Shown piece after piece: positions 1-9,500 of a stretch of DNA of 32,822 nucleotides; the first letter of the stretch is position 1, and each line of letters begins with the position of its first letter. The translations under genes and the position numbers were made by a program. Source of the DNA: an uncultured Bacilli bacterium (lineage in GTDB: Bacteria > Bacillota_I > Bacilli_A > RF39 > UBA660); the NCBI GenBank assembly GCA_934167785.1, contig CAKPLX010000010.1:1-32822 (forward strand), read 5' to 3'. Below the pieces are notes generated by a model. That model made no database searches. It was not told where the DNA came from and saw nothing but the letters and a program-made list of their open reading frames with translations.

Positions 1-74
1 ATATTGGAAATTTTATTATTTTTACAAAATAAAAGACAAATAAGTAAAAATTCTACCTATTTGTCAACAGTCTG

Positions 75-93
75 AAAGCATCTAAGATGCTTT
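75..93. terminator. Hairpin at the 3' end of the MFS-like gene
   Basis: AAAGCATCT and AGATGCTTT form a near-perfect palindrome that includes the stop codon of the minus-strand gene. The long T run follows on the plus strand, so the stronger terminator direction is plus, for a gene outside the window. On the minus strand only a short T tract follows, so termination there would be weak. Confidence 0.5.
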
Positions 94-1158
94 TTTTAAA
101 TGAATAAAAAAACTACTACAAAAAATTCCTAAAATACAAATCAATAAAACAAAATAAATTTGCAAATGAAATAAACAAACCATTCCCATAAAAAGACTTT
201 TCGTTCCAAAAAAAATCATTTCTTCTACAATTAAATAACTACAAACCTCCCGATTTGATGTATCATACAAATTATCTAAACTAAAATTTTCATAAATTTT
301 CACACAAACACCTTCAAAAAAAGCTAATCCAAGAAGAAAAATACCATTTCTAATATTAATTTTCAAAAAACAAATTAAGGAAAGAAAAAAACATACATAT
401 TTAAAAGCATTCTTTTTTAATCGAGAAGATAAAAAATACATTACAATTAAAGAGGCAAAATTTAAAATAAAATTAAAAATACCAACATAATAAATTGATT
501 TTTTCACATATAAATATAAAAATAATGGTTGAATCTCTAAAAACATCACCTTAAATTGCTCAAAAATACTAAAAAAAATCTTCTCTTTTTCTAATTTCAC
601 CAGCCAAATACTTTGTCTTTTTTCTTTTCTTTTTAAATTTTTACTCTTTAAAACAGGATATATCCCTAATAAAGAAAAACCAAGAATAATCATTCCAATA
701 ATTGTAACAGGTAACTTTCCTACCAAAAAAGTACCAACAAAAGAAGAAAAAATACTTCCTAAATATATCAACAACACCAAATGATTAGTCTTTAAACGAT
801 TAGAATCTAACATAGAAAAAGCCAAATAATGCCGAATAGAATGATAAGAATAATTACTAATTGACAATAAAATACTAAAAATAATCAAAGATAAATAAGT
901 ATTCTTCATCACTGATAAATAAAAAAAACTTCCCCCATATAAAAAAACAGAAACCAAAAGAACTAAGCGATAATCCAAAAGCAAACTAAAAATATTTACA
1001 AAAATACCAACAAAATATAAAAGAAATAAAAAAAAGAATATATTTTCAACAGAATATCCCTTTTGATATAAAAGAACCAACGAAAAAACCTCAATCAATC
1101 CCCTTGTAAAAGAAGAAAGAAACAAAAAAATATGATAATACAATGTTTTCTTCTCCAT
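82..1158 (-). CDS. MFS-like polytopic membrane protein
   Basis: About 358 residues, with ten or more hydrophobic segments separated by short basic loops. A charged central loop (near residues 170-195, rich in Lys/Arg/Glu) could separate two six-helix halves, as in Major Facilitator Superfamily proteins. The protein is shorter than most MFS members (about 400) and I see no motif that identifies a substrate. I chose ATG at 1158 because GGGTGAGAG lies at good spacing; a GTG three codons upstream falls inside that ribosome site. It begins 32 bases after the spoIIM stop on the same strand, so the two are probably co-transcribed, which may link it to sporulation. Membrane location is clear; the transport role is inferred. 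Confidence 0.6.
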   Translation of the reverse strand: MEKKTLYYHIFLFLSSFTRGLIEVFSLVLLYQKGYSVENIFFFLFLLYFVGIFVNIFSLLLDYRLVLLVSVFLYGGSFFYLSVMKNTYLSLIIFSILLSISNYSYHSIRHYLAFSMLDSNRLKTNHLVLLIYLGSIFSSFVGTFLVGKLPVTIIGMIILGFSLLGIYPVLKSKNLKRKEKRQSIWLVKLEKEKIFFSIFEQFKVMFLEIQPLFLYLYVKKSIYYVGIFNFILNFASLIVMYFLSSRLKKNAFKYVCFFLSLICFLKINIRNGIFLLGLAFFEGVCVKIYENFSLDNLYDTSNREVCSYLIVEEMIFFGTKSLFMGMVCLFHLQIYFVLLICILGIFCSSFFIHLKKAS

Positions 1159-1190
1159 TTCTCTCACCCATAATTAATATGAGCAAATTT

Positions 1191-1829
1191 TTAAGAAATA
1201 TAAATAGAAATCACAAGCTTTAGCAATCTAGGAAACACATAAACCTCCAATACACTAGATAAAAAACTTAAAATAATGCAAAACATCAATATTACAAAAT
1301 ATTTCTTCAACATACTTCTCTGATTTCCCTTTTTAGAAAGAAGCACTTTAATTAAATGATTAGAAAACATCAAACTATATACCGTTAATAAAAATACAAT
1401 CAAAAGATTAAAAAGTTGACTAGGAAAAGCATAAAGTAAAACACCAACTATCCCCTTTAAATGATAAGTTAAAAAAATCGAAGAAATTGAAAATCCAACT
1501 AAAAATCCTTTAATATAAGCAATAAAAATAGTAAAAATAACAAAAATCATACTAAAACCAAAACCCCAAATCAATAAAATAAATAAATAATTTACAATCA
1601 AACTATTTCGAAAAGCTAGTCCATTATCAATACTATTCTTACTAATATTTGTAAAAAATAACTCAATTTGACGAATAACACTAGTCTGATCATTTTGACT
1701 AGATAACATCAAAAAAATAGAACCTGATAAAATTCCTAGTAACAAAATTGTTCCAACAAAATAATTTAATTTCTTATTTGGTAAAATTAAATCTTTTAGC
1801 TTAATTTTTTTCTTCATCTCCGTCTTCAT
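1191..1829 (-). CDS. spoIIM: Stage II sporulation protein M
   Basis: This 212-residue protein has the length of Bacillus SpoIIM (about 214) and the same layout: a short basic cytoplasmic N-terminus, one helix, a polar external loop, then several close-packed helices with the family-like segment FIAYIKGFLVGF. In known spore formers SpoIIM works with SpoIID and SpoIIP in peptidoglycan hydrolysis at the septum and in engulfment. The open frame runs 63 codons further upstream, but that extension is Phe/Ser-rich antisense to the divergent gene. ATG 1829 has a GTGGTGAT ribosome site and gives the family length. The MFS-like gene follows it. spoIID and spoIIP are not in the window. Confidence 0.75.
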   Translation of the reverse strand: MKTEMKKKIKLKDLILPNKKLNYFVGTILLLGILSGSIFLMLSSQNDQTSVIRQIELFFTNISKNSIDNGLAFRNSLIVNYLFILLIWGFGFSMIFVIFTIFIAYIKGFLVGFSISSIFLTYHLKGIVGVLLYAFPSQLFNLLIVFLLTVYSLMFSNHLIKVLLSKKGNQRSMLKKYFVILMFCIILSFLSSVLEVYVFPRLLKLVISIYIS

Positions 1830-1860
1830 TCTATCACCACTTAAATATATTACCCACCAC

Positions 1861-1889
1861 TTGTTTTTATACCTAATTTTCGTTATAAT
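1861..1889 (+). promoter_or_regulatory. Sigma-A-type promoter of the small Lys-rich protein
   Basis: TTGTTT at 1861-1866 and a perfect TATAAT at 1884-1889 are separated by exactly 17 bases. They lie 22 bases upstream of the ATG at 1912, which has AGAGGTG before it. The spacing fits a vegetative promoter with a short leader. Confidence 0.7.
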
Positions 1890-1911
1890 AATAAAAGAGG
1901 TGAAAAAGCAG

Positions 1912-2169
1912 ATGAAAAAGAAAACAATAAATGAAGAAGAAAATAATGTAGAGAAAAAAAATAGTTTATCCAAAAAAGAAATATATGATTTAAATAAAAA
2001 GAAAAAAGAAGAAAGCAAACAAAAGAAAAAGAAAACAGAAAGTAAACCGAAAAAAAATAAAAAGAAAAAAACTTATACACACAATTTAGGGGCTAGAATA
2101 TTTGCTATCATTATGCTCGTATTAATGATTGGTTCAATTGTAGCAACTATTTCTATGTACATAAGATAA
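1912..2169 (+). CDS. Small Lys-rich single-pass membrane protein
   Basis: An 85-residue protein. Residues 1-55 are extremely rich in Lys and Glu and probably disordered and cytoplasmic. One hydrophobic helix follows near residues 60-82, ending in a short tail (MYIR). The helix pattern IFAIIMLVLMIGSI recalls the small DUF4044/Prli42 proteins that anchor the stressosome in Listeria, but the N-terminal extension here is much longer, so this is only a suggestion. ATG 1912 is preferred over an upstream TTG because that TTG is the -35 element of the promoter, and AGAGGTG precedes the ATG. It is the only clearly plus-strand gene in the left flank and is transcribed divergently from spoIIM. Confidence 0.7.
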   Translation: MKKKTINEEENNVEKKNSLSKKEIYDLNKKKKEESKQKKKKTESKPKKNKKKKTYTHNLGARIFAIIMLVLMIGSIVATISMYIR

Positions 2170-2199
2170 AACACCTATCCTAACAGATAAGTGTTTTTT
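2168..2199. terminator. Bidirectional terminator between convergent genes
   Basis: AAAACACCTATC pairs with GATAAGTGTTTT with one mismatch and a six-base loop, and has T-rich sequence on both sides. It closes the Lys-rich protein gene on the plus strand and overlaps the stop of the gene at 2198-2842 on the minus strand. Confidence 0.75.
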
Positions 2200-2842
2200 A
2201 AATAAGCAAATAAAGAAAAACTAATGATACAACAGCAACAACCACACCTAATAAAACATAAGAAACAAAACCAAAATCATGTTTCTCATTTCCTTCAAGG
2301 GAAGAATCAACATCTTTCAAATCTTTTTCTAAAGAAACATCTTGATCCAAAGAATTTAATAAAGTCATAGTATGATCAACAACATTTCCTTCCAAACCAG
2401 CAGGACTAACTTCCTCATTAGCCCGATAATTAACCACTGTCCCAACTACTCTTCCTTGATATTTTTGAATAAGCCATTTCTCAAAATTAGGAAGGATTGG
2501 ACTATTAAAATAAACCACATTCTCCACGATAACATGATTATACACCAAAATTTGATGTGCTAAATTAATTAAACTAGAAACATATTTATCCAAATAATTA
2601 AATCCTTCAGTTTGATTAGCCAAAACAGACGAAAACAACTTAGACTCTAACACAGGAATAACCAAAACTTTATCAGGATCTTGCATAATCTTTTGAATAG
2701 ATAAATCAGTTGGTCCTTCCATAATATATACCGTTAAAAAAACTTTCTGGATATTCGGAATTAATAAATAAAATTTTAAATCCTTGTCTTCAATTTCATA
2801 AATACACTTCTCTTGTGTTTTTAAAACCATTCTTTGTACCAT
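2198..2842 (-). CDS. Unrecognised protein with a C-terminal membrane anchor
   Basis: About 214 residues that I cannot place in a known family. Most of the chain looks soluble with mixed alpha/beta character. An acidic linker (near residues 160-190) leads to one hydrophobic helix at the extreme C-terminus, the arrangement of a tail-anchored protein with a cytoplasmic body. ATG 2842 is preferred because GGGTGG sits at normal distance; the GTG three codons upstream lies inside that ribosome site. A promoter with ATGACA and TATAAT lies just upstream, so it is transcribed separately from uvrB. Transfer is not suggested: base use resembles its neighbours. Confidence 0.6.
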   Translation of the reverse strand: MVQRMVLKTQEKCIYEIEDKDLKFYLLIPNIQKVFLTVYIMEGPTDLSIQKIMQDPDKVLVIPVLESKLFSSVLANQTEGFNYLDKYVSSLINLAHQILVYNHVIVENVVYFNSPILPNFEKWLIQKYQGRVVGTVVNYRANEEVSPAGLEGNVVDHTMTLLNSLDQDVSLEKDLKDVDSSLEGNEKHDFGFVSYVLLGVVVAVVSLVFLYLLI

Positions 2843-2881
2843 ACTTACCACCCACTACTATTATCTACTATTATTAAAGTA

Positions 2882-2910
2882 ATTATAACAAAAAAAAGAT
2901 AATTTGTCAT
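2882..2910 (-). promoter_or_regulatory. Promoter inside the uvrB terminator
   Basis: On the minus strand ATGACA (2910-2905) and TATAAT (2887-2882) are 17 bases apart, about 40 bases upstream of the start at 2842. The -35 element lies inside the stem-loop of the uvrB terminator. Confidence 0.6.
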
Positions 2911-2920
2911 TATCTTTTTT
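2890..2920. terminator. uvrB terminator
   Basis: AAAAAAGATAAT pairs perfectly with ATTATCTTTTTT around a five-base loop. Long T runs follow in both directions. It lies 17 bases after the uvrB stop. Confidence 0.75.
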
Positions 2921-2937
2921 CATTTTTTCACTTTTGC

Positions 2938-4887
2938 TTATTCACTTCTCATTTCAAATAAAATATCCCGAAGTTCCATAGCTCTTTCAAAATCAAGTTC
3001 ACTAGCTGCCTGTTTCATTTCTCTTTCTAAAGTATCAATCATTTCAGCCTTTTCTCTTTTACTCATCTTCTTTTTCTCTTCATGAACCACTTCTTCAGAG
3101 TTAGAAATAACATCCCTAATCTCTTTCATAATTGTTTTTGGAATAATACCATGTACCCGATTGTACTCCTCTTGGATTTTTCTTCTTCTCTTTGTTTCAA
3201 TAATTGCCTCATTCATACTATCACTAATTGTATCAGCATACATAATAACCCTGCCATGACTATTTCTAGCACACCTTCCAATCGTTTGAATCAAACTTCT
3301 AGTACTTCTTAAAAATCCCTGTTTATCGGCATCCATAATAGCAATTAAACTTACCTCAGGAATATCAATTCCTTCCCTAAGCAAATTAATTCCAACAACA
3401 ACGTCATACTTCCCCGTCCGTAAATCATGAATAATCTGCATTCTTTGTAAAGTCTTAACCTCACTATGCAAATAAGCTACTTTAATGTCAATATTCTTAA
3501 GATAATTAGACAACTCCTCCGCCATTCGAATCGTTAAAGTTGTAATCAATACTCGCTCATTAACAGAAATCCGTTTCTCAATTTCTTCAACCAAATCATC
3601 AATTTGATTTTTTGTTTTCCTAACCTCAATAAGTGGATCCAAAAGACCTGTCGGTCGAATAATTTGTTCAACAACCCTTCCATTAACGTGTGCCATTTCA
3701 TAATCTCCAGGAGTCGCTGAAACATAAATTACCTGATTAATTTTTGACTCAAATTCCTCAAATTTCAACGGTCTGTTATCAAGAGCACTAGGAAGCCGAA
3801 AACCATACTCCACCAAATTCATTTTTCTAGCTCTATCTCCATTATACATTCCCCTAACCTGAGGAATCGTAACATGTGACTCATCAATAACCATTAAAAA
3901 ATCTTTAGGAAAAAAGTCAATCAAACAAGTTGGAGTCTCCCCCTCACCTCGAAGAGCAATATGCCTAGAATAATTTTCTATCCCATGACAAAATCCTGTC
4001 TCTTCAAGCATTTCCATATCATAATTACATCTCTCTCGAATTCTTTGTTCTTCTATTAATTTCCCTTTTTCTTTAAAATACTGACATCTCTCTTCACATT
4101 CTTTACGTATTCTTTCAATAGAAATCTTTAACTTTTCTGGATCAGTAACAAAATGAGAAGCTGGAAAAATAGAAATCGACTTCTTATTAGTTAATACTTG
4201 CCCAGTAACAACATCAAAAGAAGAAATTCGATCTATCATATCTCCAAAAAATTCTATTCGAACTCCATTCGTCTTCTCATAACTAGGAATAACTTCAATC
4301 ACATCCCCTTTAGAACGAAAAGTTCCTCTTTTAAAATCAATCTCATTTCTTTCATACAACATATCTACAAGTCTTTTTAATACTTCTTCTCTCTCTATCT
4401 CATCATTAACATTCAAAGTCAGTATTTTATTTTTATAATCTTCTACCTCTCCTATTCCATAAATACAAGATACTGACGCTACAACAATAATATCTCTTCT
4501 TGATAAAAGACCTGAAGTAGCACTATGTCTCAATTCATCAATCTCATCATTAATGGAACTATCTTTTTCAATATAAGTATCTGTACTAGGAACATAAGCT
4601 TCTGGTTGATAATAATCGTAATAAGAAACAAAGTACTCAACGCGATTATCTGGAAACAATTCCTTCAACTCGGAATACAATTGACCAGCCAAAGTTTTGT
4701 TATGAGCAAGAACCAAAGTTGGCTTCTGAACCTCATTGATAACATTAGCAATTGTAAATGTCTTTCCAGTACCCGTTGCACCCAGTAAAACCTGCTCTTT
4801 ACGCCCATTTTTAATCCCACTAACTAACTCTTTTATTGCCTCAGGTTGATCTCCATTTGGCTGATATTTTGATACCAATTTAAACAT
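2938..4887 (-). CDS. uvrB: Excinuclease ABC subunit B
   Basis: UvrB verifies damage in nucleotide excision repair: it is loaded by UvrA, opens DNA with a beta-hairpin and recruits UvrC. The 649-residue product shows Walker A GATGTGKT at residues 36-43, the damage-probing hairpin [13 protein letters not shown], a helicase DESH box, the motif near QTIGRCARN, and a C-terminal UVR domain ([13 protein letters not shown]) that contacts UvrC. The length is normal for the family. The open frame extends 23 codons upstream, but ATG 4887 has an excellent GGGAGGTG site and starts with the usual [17 protein letters not shown]. Its leader lies against the island junction and carries repeats described separately. 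I see no LexA-type box. uvrA is not in the window. Confidence 0.97.
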   Translation of the reverse strand: MFKLVSKYQPNGDQPEAIKELVSGIKNGRKEQVLLGATGTGKTFTIANVINEVQKPTLVLAHNKTLAGQLYSELKELFPDNRVEYFVSYYDYYQPEAYVPSTDTYIEKDSSINDEIDELRHSATSGLLSRRDIIVVASVSCIYGIGEVEDYKNKILTLNVNDEIEREEVLKRLVDMLYERNEIDFKRGTFRSKGDVIEVIPSYEKTNGVRIEFFGDMIDRISSFDVVTGQVLTNKKSISIFPASHFVTDPEKLKISIERIRKECEERCQYFKEKGKLIEEQRIRERCNYDMEMLEETGFCHGIENYSRHIALRGEGETPTCLIDFFPKDFLMVIDESHVTIPQVRGMYNGDRARKMNLVEYGFRLPSALDNRPLKFEEFESKINQVIYVSATPGDYEMAHVNGRVVEQIIRPTGLLDPLIEVRKTKNQIDDLVEEIEKRISVNERVLITTLTIRMAEELSNYLKNIDIKVAYLHSEVKTLQRMQIIHDLRTGKYDVVVGINLLREGIDIPEVSLIAIMDADKQGFLRSTRSLIQTIGRCARNSHGRVIMYADTISDSMNEAIIETKRRRKIQEEYNRVHGIIPKTIMKEIRDVISNSEEVVHEEKKKMSKREKAEMIDTLEREMKQAASELDFERAMELRDILFEMRSE

Positions 4888-4924
4888 GTGGCCACCTCCC
4901 AAAATCGCACTATCAGAAAGTAGC

Positions 4925-5153
4925 TTCGTGTAAGAATTCGTGTAATTTTCCCACAATTTTAAGAGAGTTTTTTCATTACACGAATCAAATTCTTAAACGG
5001 CCACAAACTAACAGCAAAAAAAATAAAATAACATCTAGATTAATTATAGCAAAAAAGACTAATAATTACAACAGTTCAAGAAATAAACTATTTGTAATTT
5101 TCAGTCTTCAAGAAAATTATCTAAATTAATCAATTTTTGCAAATTCGTGTAAT
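4925..5153. repeat. Four copies of a TTACACGAA-type repeat
   Basis: TTCGTGTAA occurs at 4925-4933 and again as ATTCGTGTAAT at 4936-4946. It appears inverted as ATTACACGAAT at 4975-4985, and a fourth full 11-base copy is at 5143-5153 inside the 3' end of the integrase remnant. The first two are 12 bases apart, about one helical turn. This arrangement beside an integrase gene is typical of arm-type integrase binding sites in attachment regions. No matching copy was found at the right edge. Confidence 0.55.
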
Positions 5154-5439
5154 TATTTTCAGAATTTTTTGGTTTTGGAACAACATCATTAATAAATGGT
5201 TCCAATTCAGCCAAACAGCAGATTGCAAGTTCATTTTTATCTGTATATACATCAACTGTTATAATAGAGTGAGCATGTCCTAGTAATTTTGAAACTGCTT
5301 TTACATCATAATTATTTTTTAACAAAATTGTACTATATGTATGTCTCAAATCATGAAATCTAATATTAGGTAACCCATTTTCCTTTAATAGACTTTTATA
5401 GTATTTTTGAACATATTCTATAGATATAACAAAAGTAAT
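5101..5439 (-). pseudogene. Tyrosine recombinase (phage-type integrase), C-terminal remnant
   Basis: Reading the minus strand from 5439, just after an in-frame TAG, gives about 112 residues of an integrase catalytic domain. The HDLRHTYSTILL box carries the second catalytic arginine, LLGHAHSIITVDVYTD follows, and Y in DVYTD is the nucleophile. The C-terminal tail appears intact. The DNA-binding domain, the first catalytic Arg and the start are missing; bases 5440-5590 give no integrase-like frame. An annotation beginning at the TTG at 5349 would miss the HDLR part. It lies between the uvrB leader repeats and the effector-immunity genes, as expected for the end of an integrated element. Function is lost unless supplied elsewhere. 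Confidence 0.8.
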
Positions 5440-5590
5440 CTATAGTCGCTCCAAATATCATAGATAGATTACCATTTACAAAGAATTATTTACACTCAAG
5501 CCATCAAACTTCTCCTTATAAATAATCTATATACTAACATTATCTTGAAGAATTGAAGTAAAACAATTTTGCAACAAAAAATTAAAAAAA

Positions 5591-5632
5591 TGCAAAAAAA
5601 GAATGATAACAAGTTTTAATCGCATTATCATT
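5591..5632 (-). terminator. Terminator of the effector-immunity operon
   Basis: AATGATAA (5602-5609) pairs with TTATCATT (5625-5632) around a 15-base loop. On the minus strand a run of seven T follows. It lies just after the 47-codon ORF. Confidence 0.6.
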
Positions 5633-5655
5633 ACTTCAAATATTCAATTATAGAA

Positions 5656-5799
5656 CTATCTTTTCCCTATTGTCCCTTTTTTTAACTCCAAATCATTTTT
5701 TAATTCTTCATATTCTTTCCCATGTTTTTTCTTTATTTCAATCAACTTTTCTTTATCTTGTTTTAATTTTTCTAATAATTTCTTTTTTTCTTCTGTCAT
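5656..5799 (-). CDS. Small charged ORF after the candidate immunity gene
   Basis: ATG at 5799 starts 47 codons ending in TAG. It begins four bases after the stop of the gene at 5804-6505. The peptide (MTEEKKKLLEKLKQ at its start) is dominated by Lys, Glu and Leu and should form one amphipathic helix. A modest AAGAAGTGAT ribosome site overlaps the end of the upstream gene, and a terminator follows. No family is recognised. The tight spacing and intact frame support a real gene of the same operon, but a peptide this biased could also be a chance frame. Confidence 0.45.
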   Translation of the reverse strand: MTEEKKKLLEKLKQDKEKLIEIKKKHGKEYEELKNDLELKKGTIGKR

Positions 5800-5803
5800 A
5801 ACA

Positions 5804-6505
5804 TCACTTCTTAATATTTGTCATTTTTTTTTTACAATTTACACTATAATCATCATATTTTATTACATTAAATGGAAGATTATATTCTTGTTTTATTTTA
5901 TATTCAAGAAAATCAGTTAACATTGAAATTTGACCTTCTAATGAAGAAAATGTAGAAAAAGTATTTTCATCATTTGAGACATTTTGAAATTGATTATATC
6001 TTACTCCAATTATTATTGCATTAACTGGTTTATAATATTTCAAATTATCAGGACCATAATTAGTATTTACTCCTTTTTCATCAGGATTTTCTAAAATCAC
6101 TTTTAAATATGTATCACTAATAAATTGTTCACTTTGAGGTGTTAAATCAAAACTATTTGATTGATAAAGTGAATAAAGATAATTTAATTGCTCATTATTT
6201 AATCTTTCAATGTATATGTTATTTCGTAAATAAAAATATTTTAAATGTCCTTCTGAAAGATGCTGATAAAGATCTTTTTCCGAAGAAGGAACTTCAGGAA
6301 AAATACTTCCCTTTTTTTCTAATTCTTTATCAACCTCAATTAAATAATACTTCTTTTTTAAAAATTGTATTAACAAATTATTATAAGTGTTGTATGCAAT
6401 TAAATAATTAGCCATTTCTTCATCAGTTTTTATCTTGCATTCTTTTCTTATATTTGGTCGTTCAATTAGTAAAAATTCTTCATCTATAAAATTTAATTTT
6501 TTCAC
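5804..6505 (-). CDS. Candidate immunity protein for the giant effector
   Basis: A 233-residue protein that I do not recognise. No signal peptide or membrane segment is visible, so it is probably cytoplasmic. The first half is helical and charged; the second half has a mixed segment (NYGPDNLKYYKPVNAIIIGV) and ends in KKKMTNIKK. Its GTG start overlaps the effector's TGA stop as GTGA, and GGAGGGG lies at good spacing inside the effector's last codons, so translation is coupled. In polymorphic-toxin and type VII loci the gene directly after the toxin's C-terminal domain is usually its immunity gene. That positional argument is the only basis here, and an accessory or regulatory role is possible. 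Confidence 0.55.
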   Translation of the reverse strand: MKKLNFIDEEFLLIERPNIRKECKIKTDEEMANYLIAYNTYNNLLIQFLKKKYYLIEVDKELEKKGSIFPEVPSSEKDLYQHLSEGHLKYFYLRNNIYIERLNNEQLNYLYSLYQSNSFDLTPQSEQFISDTYLKVILENPDEKGVNTNYGPDNLKYYKPVNAIIIGVRYNQFQNVSNDENTFSTFSSLEGQISMLTDFLEYKIKQEYNLPFNVIKYDDYSVNCKKKMTNIKK

Positions 6506-9500
6506 TCTATCCCCTCCACTATATTAAATACTAAATTAAAATTATTACCAACAAAATCTGATATTGGTATGAAAAGTCTTTTTCCCCAACTACTAACTAT
6601 AAAATAATCGTCAAGTACTCCTGTAACACAAACAGCATGTCCATCACCTTCATTCCAATTTTCAGTAGTTTTAAAAACTTCGTTTTTAGAATTCATAAAC
6701 CTAATTGGAATAATCCTTCCATTTTCTTCTGTCCTGTATATACCTAGTTTTACACTATTATTTTGATTTTTTTTCAAATAATTAATTATTATTTCTTTCA
6801 TAGAATTTATTTCATTTTGTGTTGATGACCTATACCCATCGCAGTATATCATACCACCATCAATTTTAAAATTCAATTTAGAATTTTTTGATTGTAAAAA
6901 TGAATTTATTGCATCCCCATTTCGCCATTTAAGTCCTGATAAATATACCTGATTATTTGTTATTAAATTATTTAATTTAACTGAACCGTCAGAATTATAC
7001 AAAAACATAGGTTCTTTATTGTTATTTACGTAATTATTACTATTTAAATACATATACATATCTAATATTAATTCTGAGGAATTAAACTCTTGTTGTCCAT
7101 TAACATAAACATACATAGGATATCCAAAATCTTTTTCAAATGCTTGTGACTTACCTTTATATGATAGTAATATTGAATTAGCAGTTGCTGCATAAGAACA
7201 ACAACCAGTACTATCCAATGCACATAACGTTCTTAATGCTTCACTATATGACATTCCCAAATTTACAAGTTTAGATCCTAATCTATTTATTTCAGTTCCA
7301 TACTTAATAGTAAAACTTTGATTTATAACATCAAGTACATCAAATCTATTTTCTCTTGCACATTTATCATAAATATACTCAATTATAATACTTCCTCCAC
7401 GTGCATCATAAAATCTACCATTAAATTGTTTTAAATTTTCTAATAAAGTTTGTGCACTTTTTTGATCATATCTACGCTTACTAACAAGATACTGTATAAA
7501 ATCATTGTCATCACTCAACCAATCTAAGTTTTTAAATTTAATATTAATATATTTGGCTGTTGCATTTTGATCAGCCCCATATACATTATTGCCACCTTGT
7601 GAAATAAATCCGTCATAATTAACATTAATACGAAATAAAATTTTATTTTTAATGGAAATAGGTAATCCATCACTATAAATTATTTTATCAACTAAATCAC
7701 TTAAGTCAATATTAATATGATTTTTCATGTAATTATTAACGTAATCTTGGATTTTAGAATTTTTTAAATTAAGCAACATTAAAAATTTTTTAAAATTACT
7801 TTCGCTAATATCAATATTTTGCTCACATATCTGCTTCATACAATTGCTAAATAAAAATTGGCAATTTTTTTTAGTAAGTGTATACAGCATTTCTTTCTGA
7901 GTTAAGGTATCACTAACTTTACAAAAATATAATAAAAACAAATCATTAAATACAAAATTAGGATCTACTACTCTATTATTTACAACTATTGTATTTAATT
8001 TATTTAAAATTTCTTTATTAACTTCTGATATAAGAAGCTCCCTATCATATACTTGATTATCTCTTAACATAATTTGTAATTTTAAATTATCTGGCATATT
8101 TTCACTGTAATTCAAATTATTTACATCCACAGAATATTTACTTAAAAAATATTCTACATATTCTTTATTCTCTTGATTCCAATCATATATATTATGAACA
8201 AAATTATTAAATTCTTGTTCTCCAATATCAATTTTACCCTGAATAATAATATTCTCACAATCTTTTTTTGAATTAACTAGATTATCCCAAAATTGTATAT
8301 CAAATTCATTTAAAATATTAGAATTACTTGATATATATCTTCCAAATGTATCAACAAAAAATTTAAAATTATCTGAATAAATTAATGTAGGATTATTATA
8401 TAAAATATCTGGCACATAATTATCAAAGAAATAATTATATAAAATAGATAAATCTCCATAATTATATATTTCATTTGTTCTAAACATCACTTTTAATTTT
8501 ATATCATCTGGAAGAAATTCACTATATTGTATTTTTGAAATATCTATTTTTTCAATAGCTTCATTATACAAAAGTTCTAATCTACTAGTTTGTTGTTCAT
8601 TAAATCCTAAATCATAATTATTATTTTTAATTGTATTATATAATTGCATAAATGCTTCTAAATATTCTGTTTTATTAAAACTCGATATTAATTTTCTACC
8701 AGAAGTTCTATATTCATCATACAGATTAAATTCAGCAAATAAATCATTATCTTTGATAATATCAATTAAATTTCCTATAGATATTAATCTGGCTGTCGCA
8801 TCAGGATCTTCATCTTGTAATTGAAAATTCATGTCTTTAGTTTTTTCAATATCTTCAATAATTTTTATTTTATTACCAATTTTTTCAACTAATCCCTTTG
8901 CATCAATATCAATTTCATTCATTCTATTTGTTGCTTCAAGTGTTACATCAAATTTTCTAATTTCATCTTCTAAAATATTTTTAATGTATGTAAGTTCTTC
9001 TTTGGAACTACAATTTTCAATTGCATCAGTTAATACTGCACTTATTCTATCTGATGTAAAATATTGTGTTATTAATGCCGAATCAGTTGGATTTCTATAT
9101 CCACTTCTATTATTTTCATGTAAAGTTAAAATTTGTTTTAATAATTCTACATTATTAGTGTTTTTGTATTCACCTATTAGATTATCAATTTTTGCACTTT
9201 CAGTTGCTGCTAAAGTGTCTTTATTTATATAAACTAGTGGAACATTAAATTCAACACTTGCCTTATAAGCGTTTTGCTTTTGTTTATCTGACATTTGTTC
9301 AAATACTACAACATAATTTGGTTGAATATTTGCTAATTCTCCTTCATCCGTTAAATTAGTTCTTTCTAAATTAAATTCATTATGAGTATGTCTTGTTTCA
9401 TTCATGACCTCTTGTCCAGGCAAATACAATAAAGGACGCTGACATTTTATTACATATCCATCATTTCTAGTATAAATATCATAAGGTGCCATCATATTCA

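Noticed and set aside
1830..2018. N-terminal extension of SpoIIM
   Set aside because: The extension is the complement of the divergent Lys-rich gene and its promoter; ATG 1829 gives the family length.
4888..4956. N-terminal extension of uvrB
   Set aside because: It contains the repeat cluster, lacks a ribosome site, and the ATG at 4887 has a strong one and the normal family N-terminus.
4888..4990. LexA/SOS box upstream of uvrB
   Set aside because: No GAAC-N4-GTTC-type sequence; the inverted TTACACGAA repeats have a different sequence and spacing.
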